Positions 1-6,013 of a stretch of 8,645 bases of DNA are shown one piece after another. The DNA is taken from positions 1 through 8,645 of the forward strand of contig RPQV01000119.1 in the NCBI GenBank assembly GCA_003818595.1, in the 5' to 3' direction. The notes under the pieces were generated by a model. The model saw only the letters and a program-made list of their open reading frames with translations, made no database searches and had not been told where the DNA came from. Positions within the stretch are counted from its first letter, which is position 1. Each line of letters starts with the position of its first letter. The translations under genes were made by a program, and so were the position numbers. This DNA comes from Calditrichota bacterium (lineage in GTDB: Bacteria > Zhuqueibacterota > Zhuqueibacteria > Residuimicrobiales > Krinioviventaceae).

Positions 1-610
1 CATCGCCTCCGGCGAGCCGGATCAACGCTTCCTTTGCCGACGCCGTCAAGTCAAGATTCAATTCCTGCAATGTCTTGTCAGTCGCAAGCGCGCGTCGCAG
101 AACCAGTTCCAATTCTTCAGGGGATAGAGATTCCAGCTTGAAGACGCGACATCGCGACAGAAGAGCAGAATTCACCTCGAATCCGGGATTTTCCGTTGTG
201 GCGCCGATCAATAGAATGGTGCCGTCCTCAACCGAATGGAGCAGTGCATCCTGTTGCCCTTTATTGAAGCGGTGGATCTCATCGATGAAGAGAATTGTTC
301 TTGTCCCAATTTTTCGTCGTTCCGCGGCGTCTTTGATGAGCCGGCGCAGTTCGGCGACGCCGGTCGTCACCGCGCTCATCGAAAAGAATTCAGAATGGGT
401 TTCGGCGGCGATGATCCGCGCCAGGGTGGTTTTACCGACGCCGGGAGGTCCCCAAAAAATCATCGACACCAGTTGATCCTTCTCGATCGCCCGACGCAGA
501 ATCTTCCCTTCTCCCATCAAATGGGATTGTCCGATGAACTGCTGCAGAGAAGACGGCCTGAGTCGCTCCGCCAGGGGAGGTAGATGTCCAGAGTGTGCGA
601 AAATATCCAT
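1..610 (-). CDS. rarA: RarA/MgsA-type replication-associated recombination AAA+ ATPase (N-terminal part, cut by window edge)
   Basis: Reading the minus strand from the ATG at 610-608 gives 203 uninterrupted codons and then the window edge, so the C-terminal half is missing. The protein opens MDIFAHSGHLPPLAERLRPS, the usual opening of RarA/MgsA proteins, which supports this start although no clear Shine-Dalgarno site precedes it. An in-frame GTG lies five codons upstream. Walker A (GPPGVGKT) is at residues 54-61, Walker B (ILFIDE) at 106-111, and the sensor/arginine-finger stretch GATTENPGFEVNSALLSRC at about 136-154. Most relatives have Ser where this one has Gly in TENP-x-F. RarA is a clamp-loader-like ATPase that acts at stalled replication forks, interacts with SSB and belongs with RecA-linked repair. 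It is transcribed away from the operon on its right, and nothing suggests a functional link to it. Confidence 0.93.
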   Translation of the reverse strand, partial: MDIFAHSGHLPPLAERLRPSSLQQFIGQSHLMGEGKILRRAIEKDQLVSMIFWGPPGVGKTTLARIIAAETHSEFFSMSAVTTGVAELRRLIKDAAERRKIGTRTILFIDEIHRFNKGQQDALLHSVEDGTILLIGATTENPGFEVNSALLSRCRVFKLESLSPEELELVLRRALATDKTLQELNLDLTASAKEALIRLAGGD

Positions 611-641
611 AAAATAAGCATTCACTAAATTTAAGGCTTGG

Positions 642-670
642 AATTTATCCAAAATATTGGGTAATTGCAA
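642..670 (-). promoter_or_regulatory. Weak sigma70-like promoter candidate for rarA
   Basis: On the minus strand, TTGCAA (665-670, 4 of 6 matches to TTGACA) and TAAATT (642-647, 4 of 6 matches to TATAAT) are 17 bp apart. Transcription would start about 25 nt before the rarA ATG. The same TTGCAA is the left part of a small dyad, TTGCA-AGG-TGCAA (665-677). The match is modest and the region is AT-rich, so chance is a real alternative. I found no convincing plus-strand promoter for the operon starting at 767, although one must lie between here and 766 or within rarA. Confidence 0.25.
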
Positions 671-766
671 GGTGCAAAATAGATCGAGATGAAATTAATA
701 GATGAATGATGGACGCCAGTTTTTAATCTTAAAATCAGCATTAAATCACAAGGCAATGGAGATGAA

Positions 767-1936
767 ATGCGTTGCTCTGCCGATGAGGTGTGGTTATTCC
801 TCCTGAAACGGTTTGCAGTCCTTTATTTTCTGTCGACAGGATTTGGGCAATCGGCTCACGGAATGGAGTGGGATCATCGACTCCAGGCTTCTCTGTGGAG
901 TTCAGCCAACCTCAAAAGTATTCACACGCTGCAATCCGGCGCCCGCCTGCTGCCCGAAGTGGGGATATCGACGACCATGAGCGGAGGTTCATCACTGCAG
1001 GCCTTGTTGTGCGGGAATTTGAATGGCGGATATTCGGCAGCTCAAAACGAGTGGTTTTCAGATATTCAGGCCTATAGGGCCTGGTTGCGTTATTCGACGC
1101 ACTGGCTGGAGGTGCGAGCCGGACTTCAGCAAATAGAATTTGGACCCGCTCTCCTGCTGCGTTCATTGATGTGGTTTGAGCGGATCGATCCGCGCGATCC
1201 CGCCAAATTTGCAACAGGCGTAGTGAGTGTGTTGGGCAGGCTCTATTTTTTGTCCAATGTTGAAATTTGGTTGTGGGGAGTCAGAGGAGAAGGCGAGAAA
1301 AAAGGAATAGAGGTGTATCCGACAGCTGAGCGCTCGACCGAATTCGGAGGTCGGCTGCAGATTCCCATGTCACGAGGCGAAGTCGCTTTTTCAGCGGACA
1401 AGCGAAAAGCGGCGCCGCTGCAGCCGGTTTTGAGCTCGGCACCTTCCTTCGATGCCGCTCATGATGAAATACGTATTGCATTCGACGGCAAATGGGATAT
1501 CCAGATCGGTTTCTGGTGTGAAGCCGTCATGGTGCAGTCGCTGCAAAAAATTCGAGTCGCAGATCAGCAAACGTTCTTGACCCTGGGCGCCGACTATACC
1601 TTTGCACTGGGCAATGGTCTTCATCTGTTGGGCGAATGGATGCGCATGGATGTTTCCGGCTCTGAATTATCCGCAGGACAAACGGGACAGTTCAGCGCGC
1701 TGTCAGCCGATTACCCCATCAATCTCCTGGACAGCATTATGGCCATCTGCTTTTTTCATCACCAAAGCAAAAAGTTCTTTCAATTTTACACATGGCGACG
1801 TACACTTGATCATTGGTCCTTCCATCTTTTAGGTTTTTGGAATCCAAACAACCTGGATTCATTTCTTTGGAGCGATGAATCATTTGCATTCAACGGCGGC
1901 AAAGGTATTCAGGTGATGGTGATGGTGAATTATTAA
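767..1936 (+). CDS. Putative outer-membrane beta-barrel protein of the ABC/LolA-like operon
   Basis: This 389-residue protein is probably exported and inserted in the outer membrane. I do not recognise a named function. The ATG at 767 has GGAG (758-761) five bases upstream. The N-terminus is hydrophobic (about residues 8-27) and ends near SAHG at 29-32, a plausible but untidy signal peptide because Asp and Glu sit in the n-region and Lys-Arg interrupts the core. A GTG at codon 8 could give a cleaner one. The rest has short alternating polar/hydrophobic strands rich in Trp, Tyr and Phe with Gly turns (for example AWLRYSTHWLEVRAGLQQIEFG at about 105-126), and it ends in an aromatic-terminated strand, VMVMVNY, as barrels do. 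The segment LLRSLMWFERIDPRDP (130-145) looks like a family hallmark. It resembles DUF1302-type or porin-like barrels only distantly. The ABC ATPase gene starts 27 nt downstream, so it is likely the first gene of that operon. Confidence 0.7.
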   Translation: MRCSADEVWLFLLKRFAVLYFLSTGFGQSAHGMEWDHRLQASLWSSANLKSIHTLQSGARLLPEVGISTTMSGGSSLQALLCGNLNGGYSAAQNEWFSDIQAYRAWLRYSTHWLEVRAGLQQIEFGPALLLRSLMWFERIDPRDPAKFATGVVSVLGRLYFLSNVEIWLWGVRGEGEKKGIEVYPTAERSTEFGGRLQIPMSRGEVAFSADKRKAAPLQPVLSSAPSFDAAHDEIRIAFDGKWDIQIGFWCEAVMVQSLQKIRVADQQTFLTLGADYTFALGNGLHLLGEWMRMDVSGSELSAGQTGQFSALSADYPINLLDSIMAICFFHHQSKKFFQFYTWRRTLDHWSFHLLGFWNPNNLDSFLWSDESFAFNGGKGIQVMVMVNY

Positions 1937-1951
1937 CCGGCTACAGAAAAC

Positions 1952-1957
1952 AAGAGA
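1952..1957 (+). promoter_or_regulatory. Ribosome binding site that decides the ABC ATPase start
   Basis: AAGAGA directly abuts the ATG at 1958 (no spacer) but lies six bases before the in-frame ATG at 1964. Initiation at 1964 therefore fits normal spacing and initiation at 1958 does not. Confidence 0.55.
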
Positions 1958-1963
1958 ATGTTC

Positions 1964-2671
1964 ATGGAAAATCAACATTTTGTTAAAGTGCGCAATGTGA
2001 CCAAACAATACTCGATGGCAGAGGGACAAACTCTGGTCGCCCTGGATGATGTCAATTTGACCATCGCCCGCGGCGAGTTCGCCGGCGTCGTTGGCCCAAG
2101 CGGTTCAGGAAAGACCACCCTATTGAATCTGATCGGCTCTCTGGATCAACCATCCACGGGCAGCATCAAGGTCATGGGTCAACATCTGGAATCGTTAAAC
2201 GCGAAAGCGTCGGCAGAATTCAGAAACAAACATGTTGGTTTTATATTTCAAACCTATAATCTGCTCACGATTTATAGTGTGTTTGAAAATGTCGAGCTGC
2301 CTCTGCTGCTGCTCGGATATTCTGCCGCACAGCGTCGGGAAGCCGTCATGGAAGCATTGGAATGGGTGGGATTGGCAGACCGTGCGAAATCGAAGCCCGG
2401 ACAATTATCCGGCGGACAAAATCAACGCGTCGCCATCGCGCGGGCCATCATCAAAAAGCCCCAATTGGTGCTGGCCGATGAACCGACCGCCAATCTCGAC
2501 ACCAAAAATTCGAATCATATCCTGGACATCATGGCAAAGATCAACCGTGAACTCGGCGTCACCTTTCTTTTTTCAACGCATGACGATAAGGTGATCAGTT
2601 ATCTGCGCCGCAAAATCACGCTCCATGATGGCCGAGTGACTACAGATGAGGTAATAGATGCTCACCATTAA
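1964..2671 (+). CDS. ABC transporter ATP-binding protein, LolD/MacB type
   Basis: This is the cytoplasmic ATPase that would power the two permeases encoded next. All motifs of an active nucleotide-binding domain are present in the 235-residue form: Walker A GPSGSGKT (44-51), Q-loop Gln96 in FQTYNLL, signature LSGGQ (148-152, then NQRVAIARA), Walker B LVLADE (168-173), D-loop TANLD and switch His206 in STHD. The length and the ADEPTANLD context are typical of the LolD/FtsE/MacB branch that pairs with FtsX-fold permeases. There is no fused membrane domain, so it is a LolD-like stand-alone subunit rather than a one-piece MacB. The start at 1964 is preferred over the ATG at 1958 because of ribosome-site spacing. 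The gene overlaps the next one by 14 nt. The substrate cannot be read from the ATPase. LolD is the closest functional analogue in view of the LolA-like protein in the same operon. Confidence 0.93.
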   Translation: MENQHFVKVRNVTKQYSMAEGQTLVALDDVNLTIARGEFAGVVGPSGSGKTTLLNLIGSLDQPSTGSIKVMGQHLESLNAKASAEFRNKHVGFIFQTYNLLTIYSVFENVELPLLLLGYSAAQRREAVMEALEWVGLADRAKSKPGQLSGGQNQRVAIARAIIKKPQLVLADEPTANLDTKNSNHILDIMAKINRELGVTFLFSTHDDKVISYLRRKITLHDGRVTTDEVIDAHH

Positions 2672-3830
2672 ACTGGCCATGAGAAATATCCTGGGCGCCG
2701 GCTTGAAAACCTGGCTGAATGTGGCGGTATTATCGATTGCATTTGTGACCATCATCTATACCCAGGGAATTTATTTGGGCATGAATGAACAGGCGAGTAC
2801 CGCGCTGGTGAAGGTCTACTACGGCGGAGGGCAGTATTGGCAAAAAGACTATGATCCCTATGATTCCTTCTCCCTCGAGGAGAGTCATGCCCCCCTCACG
2901 CCTGAATTGGAAACGTTTGTGCAGCAGGATCAGGCGACGCCCATTCTGTGTGCTCTGGCGACCGCCTTTCAGGGCAGCCGTATCATTCCGGTGCAGCTCA
3001 AAGGAATCCCTCCTGACCAGAAAATTCTTGATCTGCCGACCGCGGCGCTGAATGACGAGACCGAAATGATCCCCGCTCTGATCGGCACACGCATGGCGAA
3101 AAGCGCACAACTCAATGTCGGCGATCTGTTGACCATTCGCTGGCGCGACGTTCATGGTGTTTATGATGCCGCAGATGTTAAAATCGTTCACATCATGCGC
3201 ACCACGGTATCGACGATTGACGCGAGCGTCCTCTGGCTGCCGCTGCAGCAGATGCAAAAGATGTACGATCTGCAGGATGAGGCGACGCTTGCGGTATTGA
3301 CACAGACCGTTCAGCCAGTGGCCGTGACAGCGGATTGGCGTTTTGTCCCCCCGGAAGAACTTTTGGCTGATATCAAAGAAATGGTGCAGCAGAAGACGAT
3401 TGCAGCTTCGATCATGTATGTCCTATTATTATTTCTCGGTCTGATCGCTGTTTTTGACACTCAGGTTCTGGCGGTGTTCCGGCGGCGGCGCGAAATTGGA
3501 ACCCTCATCGCGTTAGGCATGACCCGGGCGCGCGTCATTAAAATCTTCACCCTGGAAGGAATCTTGAATGGTCTGCTCGCTCTGTTGGTCGGTGCGCTGT
3601 GGGGAGCGCCGTTGATTTGGATGTTTGCCCGCAGCGGCATGGCGATGCCTGATTTTGTCGATAACATGGGTATCGCCATTGGTGAAAGAATATATCCCGT
3701 CTATGGCGCCGGCCTCATTCTGGGCACCTCGATTCTGGTGATGATTTCTGTCGCCATTGTCAGCTTTATGCCGACCCGTTCGATTTCGCATTTGAGTCCA
3801 ACCGATGCATTAAAAGGAAAACACAGATGA
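2658..3830 (+). CDS. ABC transporter permease, FtsX/LolC-E family (first of two)
   Basis: This 390-residue inner-membrane permease has the MacB/FtsX topology. One N-terminal membrane helix (about 17-40) is followed by a periplasmic domain of roughly 200 residues, then three more helices (about 249-272, 302-323 and 347-370). The cytoplasmic segment RRREIGTLIALGMTRARVIK (276-295) between helices 2 and 3 is the typical FtsX coupling region that docks on the ATPase, and the protein ends SPTDALKGKHR like other family members. The periplasmic domain starts with an aromatic, Gly-rich stretch, YYGGGQYWQKDYDPYDSF (54-71), that I would not expect in classical LolC/E. The start lies inside the ATPase gene (14-nt overlap) with GAGGT at 2648-2652, and the stop overlaps the next start as ATGA. 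It probably forms a heterodimer with the second permease. Lipoprotein or lipid extraction is inferred from context. Confidence 0.9.
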   Translation: MLTIKLAMRNILGAGLKTWLNVAVLSIAFVTIIYTQGIYLGMNEQASTALVKVYYGGGQYWQKDYDPYDSFSLEESHAPLTPELETFVQQDQATPILCALATAFQGSRIIPVQLKGIPPDQKILDLPTAALNDETEMIPALIGTRMAKSAQLNVGDLLTIRWRDVHGVYDAADVKIVHIMRTTVSTIDASVLWLPLQQMQKMYDLQDEATLAVLTQTVQPVAVTADWRFVPPEELLADIKEMVQQKTIAASIMYVLLLFLGLIAVFDTQVLAVFRRRREIGTLIALGMTRARVIKIFTLEGILNGLLALLVGALWGAPLIWMFARSGMAMPDFVDNMGIAIGERIYPVYGAGLILGTSILVMISVAIVSFMPTRSISHLSPTDALKGKHR

Positions 3831-5089
3831 TTCAATTCCTACTCAAAGGATTGCGGCGAGATCGTTCGCGGAGCCTCTTCCCCTTGCTGGTGGTTGCGGC
3901 CGGAGTATTTATAGTGGTCTTTATGCAGGGATGGATCAATGGTGCGGAGAACAGCATCCTGGGAACCAATGCGACTTTTTTCACCGGCCATGTCAAAGTG
4001 GCTACTCAGGCCTATCATAAAGAATCCGCAATCATGACCAACGAGCTCGCATTGACCGAGTTAGGCCATCTGCTGCAGCAGCTTGAATCAATGCCCATGA
4101 TCTGGACGCCGCGTATCCGATTCGGCGGTCTCATAGATATCGCCGATCATGCGGGTGAAACCCGTTCCCAGACCCCATTCATGTGCCTCGCAGTTTCGAT
4201 GGCGCCGACCAGCCGTGAGCATCAAATTCTGAATCTGCAGCAATCTCTGGTTCGCGGGCGATTGCCGGAAGCGCCCGGCGAGATATTGATCAGCGAAATA
4301 ATGGCGAACAATTTGCAGGTTAAACCCGGAGAAATGGCCACCCTGATCGGCACGACCATGAACGGCAGCATGTCGATGAGAAACTTTCACATAGTGGGCG
4401 CCATCAATCTGGGAATTGTCGCACTTGACCGAAACATGCTGATCATGGAATTTCGGGATGCGCAGGAATTTTTGGACATGGAAGATGCCGCCGGCGAAAT
4501 CCTCGGCTTTTCCCCCGACTTGATCTTTCATGAGGAAAAGGCTCGTCTCATTGCTGATCAATTTAATCAAGGTTATGATGGTGCAGATGAATTTGCCCCC
4601 CGAATGGTCACATTGCCGGAACAAAATGATCTCGAAACCATGATCAAAATGATGGGACTTTTTTCGTCCGTAGCTGTGGGGATATTCGTTTTTGCCATGT
4701 CCATTGTGTTATGGAACGCCGGACTCATCGGCAGTCTGCGCCGATACAACGAATTCGGGATACGGATGGCCTTGGGAGAATCCAAGGGGCATATTTACGC
4801 CACCCTGTTGTGCGAATCCGCCTTCATCGGCGCAGTCGGCACGATATTGGGGACCTTGTTGGGCTTGTCAGTATGTTATTATCTACAGGTGAAGGGAATA
4901 GACATCTCTTCGATGATGAGACAATCCGGCGTGGTCATGGCCAATGTGATCAGGGCTAAGATTACGCCGGCCACATTTGTGATCGGCTTTATACCGGGTT
5001 TGGCGGCCACGCAATTGGGCGCGATGTTTTCCGGTTTAGGCATCTTTCGTCGGCAGACATCTGAATTGATGAAGGAATTGGAAGTATGA
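3827..5089 (+). CDS. ABC transporter permease, FtsX/LolC-E family (second of two)
   Basis: This is the second permease subunit, 420 residues, with the same layout as its neighbour. It has a first helix at about 17-37, a periplasmic domain to about 272, and then helices near 275-303, 329-353 and 381-404. The coupling segment RRYNEFGIRMALGESKGHIY (305-324) matches the FtsX/MacB pattern (E-x-G-I/T-R/L-x-A-L-G). The sequence has clearly diverged from the first permease, so the transporter is probably a LolC-LolE-like heterodimer with unequal roles. It starts in an ATGA overlap with the upstream stop, preceded by AAGGA at about 3814-3818, and ends in another ATGA overlap with the LolA-like gene. 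In LolCDE the periplasmic domain of one permease hands lipoprotein to LolA. Whether this subunit plays that part here is inference. Confidence 0.9.
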   Translation: MIQFLLKGLRRDRSRSLFPLLVVAAGVFIVVFMQGWINGAENSILGTNATFFTGHVKVATQAYHKESAIMTNELALTELGHLLQQLESMPMIWTPRIRFGGLIDIADHAGETRSQTPFMCLAVSMAPTSREHQILNLQQSLVRGRLPEAPGEILISEIMANNLQVKPGEMATLIGTTMNGSMSMRNFHIVGAINLGIVALDRNMLIMEFRDAQEFLDMEDAAGEILGFSPDLIFHEEKARLIADQFNQGYDGADEFAPRMVTLPEQNDLETMIKMMGLFSSVAVGIFVFAMSIVLWNAGLIGSLRRYNEFGIRMALGESKGHIYATLLCESAFIGAVGTILGTLLGLSVCYYLQVKGIDISSMMRQSGVVMANVIRAKITPATFVIGFIPGLAATQLGAMFSGLGIFRRQTSELMKELEV

Positions 5090-5820
5090 GCAAACATTGG
5101 GTGCTGGTTTTGTCCTTGTCGCTGAACAGCCTGGCTGCCGAGCCGACCGGGCAGCAGATTTTAAAAGCCGTGGATGCCAACATCACTTCGGACAATAAAA
5201 TCATTGCGACAAAGATGATCGTTCGCGGCCGGCGCAGCAGCAGAACCATTGAATCACTTTCCTATATTGCCGGCACGGAGAAATCCTACACTGAATTCGC
5301 ATCCCCGCCGCGAGAGGCGGGTACAAAGATGCTCAAACTCGGAGAACAGCTGTGGATTTATTCTCCGCAAACAGACCGCACGCTGCTCATTTCAGGGCAC
5401 ATGCTGCGGCAATCGGTGATGGGTTCTGATCTTTCATACGAAGACATGATGGAGGATCCCCAATTAGCGCCGTTCTATGCGGCCGATATCGTGGGCGAGG
5501 CCATCGTCGCCGATCGGTCGTGTTGGATATTGGCGCTGGCTTCTAAATCGCAGGATGTCGCCTATTCAAGTCGAAAGCTATGGGTTGATAAAGAGAGATT
5601 TATCATCATGCAGGAGGAGCGTTTTGCCCGCAGCGGGGTGGCGCTCAAATCGCTGCAGGTCCGTCAGGTGCAGCGTCAGCAGGGGCGATGGGTCGCGACA
5701 CACCTGGTGTTCAAAGATCAATTATTGGCAGGAGAAGGTACGGAATTCATCATCACCTCCCTTCAGTTGAACGCCGAGATACCCGACCACATTTTTACCA
5801 AATCAATGCTGAGAAAATAG
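5086..5820 (+). CDS. LolA-like outer membrane lipoprotein-sorting protein (LolA_like family)
   Basis: This 244-residue periplasmic protein has a short signal peptide (MSKHWVLVLSLSLNSLAAEP, likely cleaved near residues 18-19). I recognise the hallmark of the family annotated 'outer membrane lipoprotein-sorting protein' (LolA_like, distinct from classical LolA) in residues 79-122: GTKMLKLGEQLWIYSP, then DRTLLISGHMLRQSVMGSDL and SYEDMM. Further support comes from RKLWVDKE at 163-170 and the ending IPDHIFTKSMLRK. The fold would be an open beta-barrel with a hydrophobic cavity able to shield acyl chains. It has no lipobox, so it should be soluble. The gene starts in an ATGA overlap with the second permease, with AAGGA at about 5072-5076, which implies coupled translation and a direct role with the ABC transporter, plausibly as its periplasmic acceptor. 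The cargo (lipoprotein, lipid or other lipophile) is unknown. In other genomes such proteins also accompany RND/MMPL transporters. Confidence 0.9.
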   Translation: MSKHWVLVLSLSLNSLAAEPTGQQILKAVDANITSDNKIIATKMIVRGRRSSRTIESLSYIAGTEKSYTEFASPPREAGTKMLKLGEQLWIYSPQTDRTLLISGHMLRQSVMGSDLSYEDMMEDPQLAPFYAADIVGEAIVADRSCWILALASKSQDVAYSSRKLWVDKERFIIMQEERFARSGVALKSLQVRQVQRQQGRWVATHLVFKDQLLAGEGTEFIITSLQLNAEIPDHIFTKSMLRK

Positions 5821-5835
5821 ATCGGTCTGATTTCC

Positions 5836-5849
5836 CTCTTGATCAAGAG
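5836..5849. repeat. Perfect 14-bp palindrome downstream of the LolA-like gene
   Basis: CTCTTGATCAAGAG reads identically on both strands and lies 16 nt after the stop of the LolA-like gene. As RNA it would form only a 5-bp stem with a GAUC loop, and no T-run follows, so it is a poor intrinsic terminator. A dimeric DNA-binding protein site is possible, and so is chance. Confidence 0.4.
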
Positions 5850-5923
5850 TCACGATTCATCCGCCACCATTATATAAAGTCATTCATCTTTTTATCACAA
5901 AATTAATAAAATTGGAGGGAAAG

Positions 5924-5989
5924 ATGAAACAAATCAGAAATATAATCGTTATTAGTGCTGTTTTGTTTTGTTTACCGAACGGTAAGTAA
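5924..5989 (+). CDS. Possible 21-residue hydrophobic small protein, leader peptide or gene remnant
   Basis: An ATG at 5924 follows a strong Shine-Dalgarno site, GGAGG (5914-5918), with five-base spacing, and opens a frame of 21 codons ending in TAA at 5987-5989. The peptide begins MKQIRNIIVISAVLFCLPN: two positive residues and then a hydrophobic core ending near a Cys, like the n- and h-regions of a signal peptide or a tiny membrane peptide. Its last six codons, including the stop, span the operator-like inverted repeat at 5972-5985. The first 14 nt (ATGAAACAAATCAG) are identical to the first 14 nt of the adaptor gene at 8036. It could be a translated leader, a genuine small membrane protein, or the broken start of an older exported-protein gene. 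Coding status is unproven. Confidence 0.35.
   Translation: MKQIRNIIVISAVLFCLPNGK
5972..5985. promoter_or_regulatory. Inverted repeat TTACCG-AA-CGGTAA, likely TetR-family operator
   Basis: Perfect 6-bp arms around a 2-bp centre lie 28 bp before the tetR start codon. TetR-family regulators commonly bind compact inverted repeats upstream of their own gene, and the ACCG...CGGT core is of that general type. A TATAAT hexamer at 5941-5946 would place the repeat just downstream of a transcription start, where binding would block elongation or initiation, but it has no good -35 partner. A TAAAAT at 5907-5912 is another -10 candidate. Binding by the adjacent regulator is inferred from position. Confidence 0.6.
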
Positions 5990-6013
5990 GCTGTTCACCG
6001 AGAAAGGAATAAA

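Noticed and set aside
75..583. Two plus-strand open frames of 133 and 115 codons over the rarA region.
   Set aside because: They lie antisense to a strongly recognisable RarA coding sequence and their translations are low-complexity Arg/Ser-rich with no domain pattern.
1..610. RarA Gly in place of the usual Ser in TENP-S-F as a sign of inactivation.
   Set aside because: Walker A, Walker B and the arginine-finger region are otherwise intact, and a single Ser-to-Gly change is not evidence of a broken gene.
2730..3257. A 175-codon minus-strand open frame.
   Set aside because: It is antisense to the first permease, whose coding sequence is clear. The Arg/His-rich translation resembles no family I know.
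1964..3830. A single MacB-type macrolide exporter.
   Set aside because: MacB fuses the ATPase and one permease in one chain. Here the ATPase is separate, there are two different permeases and a LolA-like partner, which fits a Lol-like arrangement better.
4088..4624. A 178-codon minus-strand open frame.
   Set aside because: It is antisense to the second permease, has no good ribosome site and no recognisable domain.
5836..5855. Intrinsic terminator after the LolA-like gene.
   Set aside because: The palindrome gives a 5-bp AU-containing stem and is followed by TCACGATT, not a T-run.
5941..5946. TATAAT as a promoter for tetR.
   Set aside because: The hexamer is a perfect -10, but positions 16-18 bp upstream (GGAAAG and neighbours) do not resemble a -35, and there is no extended -10 TG. 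It is mentioned only as a candidate in the operator entry.
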